64,000 bases of DNA from Gottfriedia acidiceleris (GTDB taxonomy: Bacteria > Bacillota > Bacilli > Bacillales > Bacillaceae_G), in NCBI RefSeq assembly GCF_002128425.1, contig NZ_NESS01000003.1, positions 372,001-436,000 of the forward strand, in the 5' to 3' direction. Positions 26,498 to 34,278 of this stretch are shown piece by piece. Positions within the stretch are counted from its first letter, which is position 1, and each line of letters starts with the position of its first letter. A program made the position numbers and the translations under genes. The notes below the pieces were generated by a model that saw nothing but the letters and a program-made list of their open reading frames with translations, searched no databases and was not told the DNA's origin.

Positions 26498-27754
26498 ATG
26501 AGTATAAATGTAAAACAATCTGTCGAGCAGTTCAGTTTAAATAGTAAAGAGTATTATGAAAACAGATACGAATTATATGAAAGATTAAGAAATGATGCAC
26601 CTGTTTTTTGGCATGAAGAAATGAATTCCTGGTTTATCACTAGGTATGAGGATGTGTCCAAGAATTTACTTGGAGATAAATTTATTTCAAGTAATGTAAT
26701 TCCGAATAAAATGAGTAATCTTGCTGAAGGAGAAGATCAACATTTTAAGGATATAATCGATATCATTAAGACTTGGATGGTCTACAATGATCGCCCAGTC
26801 CATTCACAATTAAAAGGTTATATGAACAGAGCCTTTTTAGTTAATGAAATCGAACTTATTGCTCCTGAAATTCAGAAAATTGTTTCTACAATTGTAGATA
26901 AAGTCCTTGAAAAAAACACTAGTTCATTTGATTTTGTAAAAGAAATCGCACACCCTATTCCTGCGATGGTTCTTTGTAAAATGCTAGGAATTCCTGGTGA
27001 AGAAGTTGACAGATTCATTAAGTGGTCTGATGATATCGCATTATTTATGCAGGATTTCGTTGTGTCCCATGTTCCTAGTAAAGAAATTAGTGAACAAGTT
27101 AGAGGAAGTGTAAGAGAAATTTGGACATATCTTTCAGATGCGATTGCGGAAAGACGAAAAGAAAAGAAGAATGATTTATTAAGTAGGTTAATCTCTGAGA
27201 CTCCTGGTGAAGATGGTGAACTTACTGATGATCAATTAATTGCTCAAACAATGCACTTAATATTCGGTGGGCATAAAATTCCTCAATTTGTGTTAAGTAA
27301 TACATTACATCTTCTATTTAAGAATCAAGATGTTCTAGAAATGCTTAAAAAAGATATGTCCCTTCTTCCAAAAGTATTAGATGAAACAATGAGACTAGAA
27401 GGACCAATCCAATATATTGTTAGACATGCTTCAAATGATATTGAATTACATGGACAGCAAATCAAGAAAAATGATTCTGTTTATTTCTTTTTAGCTTCTG
27501 CTGGCCGAGATGAGCGAGTATTTCCAAATCCAGACAAAATGGATATAAGTAGAACAGGTTTCCGCCATGTAGCTTTCGGTGGAGGTTATCATACTTGTAT
27601 AGCTGCAGCTTTTGCTCGTGTAGAGATCATGGAAATTCTTAAAGAAGTAATAACTCGTTTTCCAACGATTGAGTCATTATATGATTTAGAAAATCCAGAG
27701 TGGACTACAAACCCTACTTTCACTGGAATGATCCAGATGCAAGTAAAAATCTAA
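26498..27754 (+). CDS. Atypical cytochrome P450
   Basis: A 418-residue soluble bacterial P450. Heme-binding loop FGGGYHTCIAAAFARVE with Cys367; ExxR pair Glu296-Arg299 (ETMR). The I-helix reads FGGHKIPQF (about 257-264) where most bacterial P450s have AGHETT: Lys260, Ile261 and Pro262 replace the acid and both Thr residues used for oxygen activation. The Gly two residues after the heme Cys is Ala. It may therefore use peroxide, do unusual chemistry, or bind rather than oxidise. It starts after AGGAGG, in tight linkage with the dGTPase-like gene. The substrate is unknown. Confidence 0.9.
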   Translation: MSINVKQSVEQFSLNSKEYYENRYELYERLRNDAPVFWHEEMNSWFITRYEDVSKNLLGDKFISSNVIPNKMSNLAEGEDQHFKDIIDIIKTWMVYNDRPVHSQLKGYMNRAFLVNEIELIAPEIQKIVSTIVDKVLEKNTSSFDFVKEIAHPIPAMVLCKMLGIPGEEVDRFIKWSDDIALFMQDFVVSHVPSKEISEQVRGSVREIWTYLSDAIAERRKEKKNDLLSRLISETPGEDGELTDDQLIAQTMHLIFGGHKIPQFVLSNTLHLLFKNQDVLEMLKKDMSLLPKVLDETMRLEGPIQYIVRHASNDIELHGQQIKKNDSVYFFLASAGRDERVFPNPDKMDISRTGFRHVAFGGGYHTCIAAAFARVEIMEILKEVITRFPTIESLYDLENPEWTTNPTFTGMIQMQVKI

Positions 27755-27780
27755 TATTAAACGATATTTAGGGTTAAAAG

Positions 27781-27814
27781 ATAGGGATAGAAAATTCTAT
27801 TCCTATTTTTTCTA
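27781..27814 (+). terminator. Internal terminator within the riboswitch operon
   Basis: ATAGGGATAG pairs with CTATTCCTAT (one G-T pair), followed by TTTTTT. It sits between the P450 and the hydrolase genes, so downstream genes depend on read-through or a second promoter. Confidence 0.7.
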
Positions 27815-27833
27815 AGTTAGAGGTGATTAAAAA

Positions 27834-28472
27834 TTGAATAACTGCGAATTTCATAATACCACCATTTTAGTTGTTCACGAAATTTATGGAATTAACAGTC
27901 ATATAAAAGATATTTGTAACGATTTAAAAAAGTTAGGTTTTACTGTTGTATGTCCAACTTTATTAGGTAATATAGAGAACTATTGCTATAAAGATGAAAA
28001 CAAGGCTTATAAGCATTTTGTTCATGAGATTGGGTTCGAGTTAGCTACTGACAAAGTAATAACACTTGCAAAAGAACTTCGAACTAAGTGTGCTAATTTG
28101 TATATTTTGGGGTTTAGTGTAGGTGCAACGGTTGCGTGGTTATGCAGTAAATATGACGGGTTATTTGATGGAGTAATTGGATTTTATGGTTCGAGAATTA
28201 GGGACTACTTAGAGGTTAGTCCAAAATGTGAGACCTTATTAATTTTCCCAACGAAAGAAAAATCATTTGATCCTGAAAGTGTCGTAATTAAATTGAAAAC
28301 AAAAGATAGGATTCAAATCATTAAAGTAGAAGGAAGTCATGGTTTTACCGATCAATCAACTTCTTATTATGATCGGTATGCTACTGAGTATTGTTTTCAA
28401 AAAATGCTAGATTTTATTATGAAACAACATCATCAAAAATATAATTTTTCCGAAACGGGAGGAATCAAATGA
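27834..28472 (+). CDS. Dienelactone-hydrolase-like alpha/beta hydrolase
   Basis: A 212-residue alpha/beta hydrolase resembling the dienelactone hydrolase family (ILVVHEIYGINSHIKD near the N-terminus, the DLH hallmark). The nucleophile elbow is GFSVGA, with Ser in place of the Cys of classical DLH, and the catalytic His is in EGSHGFTD. It starts at a TTG after AGAGGTG. Its stop overlaps the MFS transporter start by 4 bases (ATGA), so the two are co-translated. It likely hydrolyses an ester or lactone made or imported by this operon. The substrate is not known. Confidence 0.8.
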   Translation: MNNCEFHNTTILVVHEIYGINSHIKDICNDLKKLGFTVVCPTLLGNIENYCYKDENKAYKHFVHEIGFELATDKVITLAKELRTKCANLYILGFSVGATVAWLCSKYDGLFDGVIGFYGSRIRDYLEVSPKCETLLIFPTKEKSFDPESVVIKLKTKDRIQIIKVEGSHGFTDQSTSYYDRYATEYCFQKMLDFIMKQHHQKYNFSETGGIK

Positions 28473-29665
28473 CCGATCAAAGATGGATGTCTTTACAGTT
28501 TTTTGGGTTTTTCTTCACTTTCGGAATTTTCGTGCCTTATTGGTCTGCTTGGCTAACAACAAGTAAAGGTTTTACAGCTGATGAAGCTGGACTAATCATT
28601 GCTTTAGGATTAATTACAAGGTCAATAACTACCTTTTTTATTTTTCCATTTATAAGTAGATACCTAAATTTAGCAAGATTAAATCAAATAGTTTCCTTAA
28701 TTTCTATTACGCTATTAATCATATTAATACCGTTTAATAGTTTAATTGCTGTAGCTTTCATTACAGTTTTATTAAGCCTAGCTTATCCAATGCCTTTAGC
28801 TATGTATGAGGCTATGGCATCTATTCTTATTAGGGAAAGCAAAATAGAGTATGGAAAGAGTAGATCATATGGTTCTATTGGCTATATTATTTCTCTATTA
28901 TTAACTGGAATACTCATATCTTTAAAAAGTGAAAACGTAGTTATTTACTTTTTGATTATTGGATGTGTTCTACTTTCTTTTATTACATCCATTAACGCTC
29001 CTTTACCTTTAAAAATAAAAATAACATCAAAGAAAGTACCATTGTTTAAATTGTTTAAATCAAAAGGATTTTTATTAGTATTAACAATCTGCATCACGCT
29101 TCAAGCTGCACATGCAGCATATTATAGTTATGCTGTGCTTTTTTTGAAAAATATTGGGGTAAAAACTAGTTTTACAGGCTTCATCTTAATCATTGCAGTA
29201 ATATCAGAAATTGCTTTCTTCTATATATCAGACTCTCTATTTAAAAGACGGTCTGTTCCAGTTTTATTAATATTTAGTGTAAGTGCTTCCATATTAAGAT
29301 GGGTATTGATTTTTTCTTTTAACAACATTTCAGTTTTTGTATTGTCTCAATTTTTACATTCTATTACTTTTGGGCTTACTCAATATGCCTTTGTGAAATA
29401 TTTAGATGAAAATATTGAAAATAAGTATTTCCCCTTTGCTCATGGAATTTATGCAGCTCTAGGCTTAAGTTTAGGTAGTGGTATTTTAACATTAGTAAGT
29501 GGTTACCTCTACTCTATATCTCCATCTTTTGCTTTTTTAGGTATGGCATTAGTCTGTATCCCCTGTTTAGGATTGTGTTACTTTTTGAAATTAACATTAG
29601 GGGACAAAAATAACTTAATAGGAGAGATAAGTGAAAATGTTACTAGTAAACGAAAAAGTGTATAG
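28469..29665 (+). CDS. MFS transporter (phenylpropionate-permease-like)
   Basis: A 398-residue membrane protein with about 12 helices. Its N-terminal SLQFFGFFFTFGIFVPYWSA resembles the MFS_1-like/PPP subgroup that includes HcaT and some nucleoside or sugar permeases. It overlaps the upstream hydrolase by 4 bases and the downstream unknown gene by 35 bases. The start follows GGGAGG by six bases. It could import a precursor or export the product of the cluster; direction cannot be judged from sequence. Confidence 0.85.
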   Translation: MTDQRWMSLQFFGFFFTFGIFVPYWSAWLTTSKGFTADEAGLIIALGLITRSITTFFIFPFISRYLNLARLNQIVSLISITLLIILIPFNSLIAVAFITVLLSLAYPMPLAMYEAMASILIRESKIEYGKSRSYGSIGYIISLLLTGILISLKSENVVIYFLIIGCVLLSFITSINAPLPLKIKITSKKVPLFKLFKSKGFLLVLTICITLQAAHAAYYSYAVLFLKNIGVKTSFTGFILIIAVISEIAFFYISDSLFKRRSVPVLLIFSVSASILRWVLIFSFNNISVFVLSQFLHSITFGLTQYAFVKYLDENIENKYFPFAHGIYAALGLSLGSGILTLVSGYLYSISPSFAFLGMALVCIPCLGLCYFLKLTLGDKNNLIGEISENVTSKRKSV

Positions 29666-30062
29666 TACAATCAAGTCTGTAAAATCTGATGAAACAATCC
29701 GTACAGATGTATTTCAAATGAATGAAGAAAAAGTGATTAAGTTGAAATTTTTGAGTTCAAGTTCTCCTAGAAATCAAGGTATCTGTTTTATATCAGAAAA
29801 TGGAATAACGATGAACGATGCTGCAAAACAAAAAACAATCATTATATGGAAAAGTGAGATTCTATCAGATCTTATCTTAAAATGCTCTAGTGGCTTTTTA
29901 AATGTTTTTAATGTGTGGGAAGAAGAACGAATGGTGGGATTCCATGATTTTCAGTCTGGTATGAGAATCAAAAAAGAAAATGATGAATTGATTTACAGTT
30001 GTAATGATGCTTTTGCAAATGGTGATTTTACCTCTTTAGTATTCTCTCTTCAAATAGTATAA
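29631..30062 (+). CDS. Unknown protein, last gene of the riboswitch operon
   Basis: A 143-residue protein with no recognisable family. It lacks signal peptide and membrane helices and is predicted beta-rich, with several Cys and Trp residues in the second half (LKCSSGFLNVFNVWEEE). I use the GTG at 29631, six bases after GGAG; an ATG two codons on is also possible. It overlaps the transporter end by 35 bases, so it is translationally coupled, and an operon terminator follows at 30101. It could be a binding or accessory protein. Confidence 0.65.
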   Translation: MKMLLVNEKVYSTIKSVKSDETIRTDVFQMNEEKVIKLKFLSSSSPRNQGICFISENGITMNDAAKQKTIIIWKSEILSDLILKCSSGFLNVFNVWEEERMVGFHDFQSGMRIKKENDELIYSCNDAFANGDFTSLVFSLQIV

Positions 30063-30098
30063 AGCTAATTATTTTTCAAAAATTCAATAGATAAAACA

Positions 30099-30135
30099 AA
30101 AAGCAGAGTTGAATTTTTTTAACTCTGCTACTTTT
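30099..30135 (+). terminator. Terminator of the riboswitch operon
   Basis: AGCAGAGTT (30102-30110) pairs with AACTCTGCT (30121-30129), followed by ACTTTTTA. Confidence 0.85.
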
Positions 30136-30268
30136 TACTAAAAAATCTTATAATATATTTCCCCTTATCCAATCCTTTCCTCGTGTCTATTTTTGGAAAG
30201 AATAGGAAAAACTATATTTAGATTCGATATAGTAAACTTTTGTTCAAACTAGAAAGCAGGTATAAAAC

Positions 30269-30733
30269 ATGACTGAAGATTTTTTTGCTGATTATGAAAA
30301 GTTTGTTGTTCCACCTATATATCAATATAAAGTTGAAAAACAAAATTTTAATCCTAAAGACTACGCTTCGTATTACATCTTAACAGTCTCATTATATGAC
30401 TCTCTTATATCAAATTGGAACGATGCTGCTAAATATAAAATTGACGTCCTTAGCTGTATAGATTACGTATTAAATGATTTTAATGAAAAAAAAGAGGGGA
30501 AATATCATCTTCAATTACTTGAATTCGAGAGTGATAAATCATATTTTGTCATAGCCTTGTCTATAAAAAATAAAATTGAAAAAGAAAAAATCAATGGAAT
30601 TATATCAAAGTATATTGAACAACTAGTATCAAACTCCTTTTACATTGGACAGAGCTGGTACTGGCTAATTGGTCAAAAAGGGAAAAGAGACCGAAAACTC
30701 TTCAATATATCAATAAAGGAATACACGCACTAG
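30269..30733 (+). CDS. Unknown soluble protein
   Basis: A 154-residue, Lys/Tyr-rich, cytosolic-looking protein that I do not recognise. It starts with ATG after AAAGCAGG. Secondary structure looks mixed, with a YKIDVLSCIDYVLNDFNEK helix and a C-terminal FYIGQSWYWLIGQKGKRDRK segment rich in aromatics. It has its own upstream region after the operon terminator and no gene downstream for over a kilobase. Codon use is like that of its neighbours. No function is proposed. Confidence 0.6.
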   Translation: MTEDFFADYEKFVVPPIYQYKVEKQNFNPKDYASYYILTVSLYDSLISNWNDAAKYKIDVLSCIDYVLNDFNEKKEGKYHLQLLEFESDKSYFVIALSIKNKIEKEKINGIISKYIEQLVSNSFYIGQSWYWLIGQKGKRDRKLFNISIKEYTH

Positions 30734-30938
30734 ACTTATAATGATTCGGCATATATTTTTCTCTTTCTTATACATGGATCTTAATTGTTCCTTGCCAATA
30801 AGAAATTCCCTCCTTTCTAAAATTTCTCCTTCAATCACTTACAACAAATCTACGAAATTGTTCTTTATTTAGAACAGATGAATCTCTATATTTTTTAATG
30901 TTTAATATTTTATAATCTTCTGTAGCTAATACTTAACA
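30734..30938. other. Noncoding region after the unknown gene
   Basis: AT-rich, no gene. On the minus strand there is an isolated strong ribosome-binding-site-like AAAGGAGGG (about 30809-30817) followed by a TTG frame of only five codons, perhaps a relic of a lost gene. Confidence 0.35.
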
Positions 30939-30970
30939 AAATGGAGCCGATTAAATAATCGGCTCCATTT
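30939..30970 (-). repeat. Displaced copy of the modA terminator hairpin
   Basis: AAATGGAGCCGATT (30939-30952) pairs with AATCGGCTCCATTT (30957-30970). The same 32 bases recur at 31862-31893 with one mismatch. On the minus strand this distant copy is followed by TTTTG, whereas the gene-proximal copy has only TTT before the inserted sequence. Confidence 0.8.
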
Positions 30971-31861
30971 CATGCTGTTGAAAAAGAACTTTGTCAATTA
31001 GGGTGGAATTTTATCACTGATAAATAAGTTGTGATCTTGATTTCCACTACAGTGTGCTCGCTTTCCATGGGGCGAGACCTGAGCCTCCTCGGCATTCGCC
31101 TGTGGGGTCTCAGCCTTCCCGCTAATCCCATAGGAGTCGAGCACCCTTTCGTTCCAATCATCTTCTTAATATAAAAGAGTAATCTTAAAAACAATAGAAT
31201 AGTCTATTAAACGAAAAAATTTCTAATTATTAATCCAATTATGAGTGTTAGATAATCTAAGACTTATCAATCATTATAAATATTGAGCCTCAAAAAAGAT
31301 ATTTGTCATAATAATAACGTTAATTATGTTGAATTTTTGCAAGTTAGTTAAATAAATATTAAATCAATTGTCTTTCAATAAAAGACAATTAAAAGATCAT
31401 ATTTAAAAATATTCAAATTTCATTGATTATCATTAAGTACTCGTATTTTTTATATTGACTACAATATATTCCATGGGGCGAGATTCTTTAGCCTCCTCGG
31501 CATGCACCTGGGGGGTCTTTAGCCTTCCCGCTAATCCCATAGGAACCTGGCACCCTTTCGTTCCAATCAACTTCTTAATAAAAAAGAATAATCTAAATGA
31601 ATTTCGCTTTATTAATCTAATTGTAAGAGATAGATAATCAACGTCTTACACATCATTATAAATATTGAGCCTTAAAAAAGAGCTTTTTCATAATAATAAC
31701 GGTTAATTATGTTGAATTTTAGCAAGCTTTTTTTAAAAATATATATTATCAATCAATTATCTCTCAATAAGAGACGATTAAAAGATTTTATTTACAAATA
31801 TTGCAAATTTCATTAAATGTTCGTATTTTTTATATTGACTACAATATATTTCAACACTCTG
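30971..31861. repeat. Non-autonomous repeat element between duplicated terminator hairpins (element 1)
   Basis: An 891-base insert with ends CATGCTGTTGAAAAAG (left) and, in reverse complement at the right, CAGAGTGTTGAAATAT, which are imperfect terminal inverted repeats. Inside are two tandem copies of one unit (31075-31470 and 31471-31850). Each begins CCATGGGGCGAGA, contains CCTCCTCGGCAT and CCCGCTAATCCCATAGGA, then CACCCTTTCGTTCCAATCA, and ends in an AT-rich tail reading TATTGACTACAATATATT. The GC-rich core stands out from its surroundings and can fold. No transposase gene is present. Confidence 0.75.
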
Positions 31862-31893
31862 AAATGGAGCAGATTAAATAATCGGCTCCATTT
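31862..31893 (-). terminator. modA-proximal terminator hairpin
   Basis: AAATGGAGCAGATT / AATCGGCTCCATTT, about 50 bases after the modA stop. The T-run following it on the minus strand has been cut to TTT by element 1. Confidence 0.65.
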
Positions 31894-31944
31894 TGATTTT
31901 TAATACTCTAAAAAATATATAAAACATAAGTCAGTTATTTAAAA

Positions 31945-32757
31945 TTAATTTAGTCCCTTAAACCCATACTTCTCTAATATCTTCATTGACTCATCATTTT
32001 GAAGATATTCATAGAATTGTTTAGCTTCTTTAGGTTGCTTGCTATTCTTTATCACGCCTAACGGATAAAGAATAGGTTCATGTGTATTTTCAGCTGCTGT
32101 TGCTACAATCTTAACTTTTGTAGATGCTAGTGCATCTGTTTTATAAACAATGCCTGCGTCCACATTATTTGTCTCTACATAAGAAAGTACTTGTCTTACA
32201 TCCTTACCATATACTACTTTTCCTTCAATAGCCTTCCAAACATTTAAATTTTCCAATGTTTCTTTACCATATTGTCCTGCTGGTACCGCTTCTGGTGTAC
32301 CGATTGAAATTTTATCTGCGTTCTTAAGATCTTCAAAAGATTTAATTTCTTTTTTTGTATCTTTTGGTACAACTAATACCAGTTCATTCCCAACTACATC
32401 TTTACCTTGGCTCTTATCAATTAGACCATCTTGTACTAAATTATTAAATTTGTCCACTGCAGCCGAGAAGAAAAGATCGACCGGTGCTCCTTGAGAAATT
32501 TGTTGTTGTAATGCTCCCGATGCTCCAAAATTATATTTTATCTTCACATTAGGATTAGCCTTTTCAAAGTTTGCTTTAATATCATTTAGTGCATCCTGTA
32601 AACTAGCTGCTGCTGAGATCGTCAATTCCATATTCTTTTGAGAAGCTTCTTGTTTCTGTCCTGCTGGCTTTGTAGCTTGTTCATTTGTTGAACAACCAGA
32701 TACAGCTAGTCCTAATAACATCATCATCGATAAAAATAAAGAATAAAGTTTTTTCAT
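31945..32757 (-). CDS. modA: Molybdate ABC transporter substrate-binding lipoprotein
   Basis: A 270-residue lipoprotein: signal peptide with lipobox AVSGC (Cys22), then a type 2 periplasmic-binding fold beginning ELTISAAASLQDALNDIK with FGASGALQQQISQGAPVDLFFSA, the ModA oxyanion-binding signature. It captures molybdate (or tungstate) for an ABC importer. The partner genes modB and modC, normally next in the operon, are missing; a repeat element follows instead. It is divergent from a YvgK-like regulator, as in B. subtilis. Confidence 0.92.
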   Translation of the reverse strand: MKKLYSLFLSMMMLLGLAVSGCSTNEQATKPAGQKQEASQKNMELTISAAASLQDALNDIKANFEKANPNVKIKYNFGASGALQQQISQGAPVDLFFSAAVDKFNNLVQDGLIDKSQGKDVVGNELVLVVPKDTKKEIKSFEDLKNADKISIGTPEAVPAGQYGKETLENLNVWKAIEGKVVYGKDVRQVLSYVETNNVDAGIVYKTDALASTKVKIVATAAENTHEPILYPLGVIKNSKQPKEAKQFYEYLQNDESMKILEKYGFKGLN

Positions 32758-32805
32758 TACTCATCTGCCTTCCTTTTTAAAATATAACTAATTATATCTA
32801 ATTAT

Positions 32806-32823
32806 ATTTAGTTATAACTAAAT
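32806..32823. promoter_or_regulatory. Perfect 18-bp palindrome between modA and its regulator
   Basis: ATTTAGTTATAACTAAAT lies 49 bases upstream of modA and 92 bases upstream of the divergent regulator gene, with related half-sites (TATAACTAATTATA) next to it. It is a probable operator for the YvgK-like regulator. Confidence 0.6.
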
Positions 32824-32914
32824 AAGAAATAACACTTTAAAATTTTCGTTAAATTTATTAGGAATATACTTTTAAAAGGCACCTGCGTTAAAATATAAAA
32901 TGGAGGGATTTTAA

Positions 32915-33850
32915 ATGACGATGGAACTTTCCTATACAATCGAAGAAGTGTCACAGTTTTTAAAAGTATCGAAATTAACCATTTATGATCTAGTAAAAAA
33001 AGGTGAATTACCTGTATTCCGAGTAGGAAGACAAATGAGAATAGCTGCAAATGACTTAGATAATTACATAAACAATCATAAAACGAATCAGAATACTATA
33101 TTGCCTGTCTCTGTATTAAATCCCCACAGAAGTGAACCAAAAGAATCTAATCATGTTGTTATTAGTGGACAGGATTTAGTTTTAGATATGCTCGGAAAAC
33201 AGATTGAGAAAAATTCTTCTTTTAAATCATTAAGATCTTTTACTGGGAGCTTAAACAGCCTTATTTCTATGTATAATGGAGAATGTGATATCGTTAGCCT
33301 ACATCTATTTGATGGAGATACAGGTGAGTACAATCTACCATATTTAAAAAAAATTTTAGTAGGCCATCCTTTTATTTTAGTCAATCTTCTATCTAGGAAA
33401 GCAGGTTTATATGTAAAAAAAGGTAATCCTTTAAATATTACCTCTTGGAAAGATTTAAATCGTGAAGATATTAAGATTGTAAATAGAGAGAAAGGATCGG
33501 GTGCACGGATTCTTCTTGATGAACAACTTCGCATTAACGAAATTTCTTCTAAAAAGATTACCGGTTATGAGCATGAAAAGAGCAATCATTTAAGCGTGGC
33601 CTCCGCTGTCTCTACCGGGGTAGCAGATGCTGGAGTCGGAATTGAAAAAGCTGCTAAAATTGTAGGAATTGACTTCATTCCACTAATAACAGAACAATAT
33701 GACCTTGTTATCCTAAAAAAACCTGAAAACGAGTATCTTATAAGTATTGTAAAAAAAATTTTATCGTCGAATCAGTTTCAGTCAGAGATTGATTCTTTAG
33801 GAGATTATGATACTTCTCGAACGGGAAAAATTATATATGAGACAATTTAA
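32915..33850 (+). CDS. YvgK-like regulator: excisionase-type HTH plus molybdate-binding-like domain
   Basis: A 311-residue one-component regulator. The N-terminal HTH_17 (SYTIEEVSQFLKVSKLTIYD to VGRQMRI, residues 4-50) is joined to a PBP-like domain (PF12727 type, about 85-300) with EKGSGARILLDEQL and SVASAVSTGVADAGVGIEKAA. The ligand domain is thought to sense molybdate. The start follows GGAGGG. It is divergent from modA with a palindrome between them, so it likely controls molybdate uptake. A terminator follows at once. Confidence 0.88.
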   Translation: MTMELSYTIEEVSQFLKVSKLTIYDLVKKGELPVFRVGRQMRIAANDLDNYINNHKTNQNTILPVSVLNPHRSEPKESNHVVISGQDLVLDMLGKQIEKNSSFKSLRSFTGSLNSLISMYNGECDIVSLHLFDGDTGEYNLPYLKKILVGHPFILVNLLSRKAGLYVKKGNPLNITSWKDLNREDIKIVNREKGSGARILLDEQLRINEISSKKITGYEHEKSNHLSVASAVSTGVADAGVGIEKAAKIVGIDFIPLITEQYDLVILKKPENEYLISIVKKILSSNQFQSEIDSLGDYDTSRTGKIIYETI

Positions 33851-33885
33851 AAGAAGGCTACTAAATTTGTAGCCTTCTCTTTTTC
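33851..33885 (+). terminator. Terminator of the YvgK-like gene
   Basis: AGAAGGCTAC (33852-33861) pairs with GTAGCCTTCT (33869-33878), followed by CTTTTTCC. Confidence 0.88.
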
Positions 33886-33916
33886 CATTTTAAAGACATA
33901 GTAAGGATCAAACTAA

Positions 33917-33945
33917 AAGACCAAATCAATTATGATTTGGTCCCA
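33917..33945 (-). terminator. Terminator of the short LysR-type gene
   Basis: GACCAAATCA (33919-33928) pairs with TGATTTGGTC (33932-33941), with CTTTTAG following on the minus strand. Confidence 0.7.
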
Positions 33946-33972
33946 TATTTTAAAATACTTTTCTATAAAGAG

Positions 33973-34278
33973 TTAGAACATGCTCACATCATACATTGTA
34001 TTTACAGAAGAATTTTTATGTAATGATTTAATTTCTTCCTCAATTTCCCGACATTTCATTACGATTTCCTTAACAAGTGAAATAATTTGTAAACATTCAA
34101 ACGAAGGCACCACTTTAGATTCGTCGTCACACTCAATTAGCTTTATGCCAAATTCAATTTCTAAACTGTTGATTGATTCTTTCATGCCAGATTCTGTAAC
34201 TAAAAGCTTCTGTGCTGCAACCGTAAAGGAACCACCTTCTATAACTTCACAAAGATGACTTAATTGTTCAATATTCAT
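33973..34278 (-). CDS. LysR-type DNA-binding protein lacking the effector domain
   Basis: 101 residues: HTH_1 domain (MNIEQLSHLCEVIEGGSFTV to about residue 60) plus the linker helix that dimerises LysR proteins (about 65-90, IISLVKEIVMKCREIEEEI). Ordinary LysR regulators are about 300 residues, so the sensing domain is absent. The reading frame is clean, with GGGAGGGG before ATG 34278 and its own terminator, so it may be a functional mini-regulator rather than debris. No obvious target lies adjacent. The alternative is a truncated relic. Confidence 0.7.
   Translation of the reverse strand: MNIEQLSHLCEVIEGGSFTVAAQKLLVTESGMKESINSLEIEFGIKLIECDDESKVVPSFECLQIISLVKEIVMKCREIEEEIKSLHKNSSVNTMYDVSMF

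Noticed and set aside
30994-31637. Two short open frames within the tandem repeat units of element 1
   Set aside because: They span the foldable repeat core, are on opposite strands in the two copies and are not conserved between copies.
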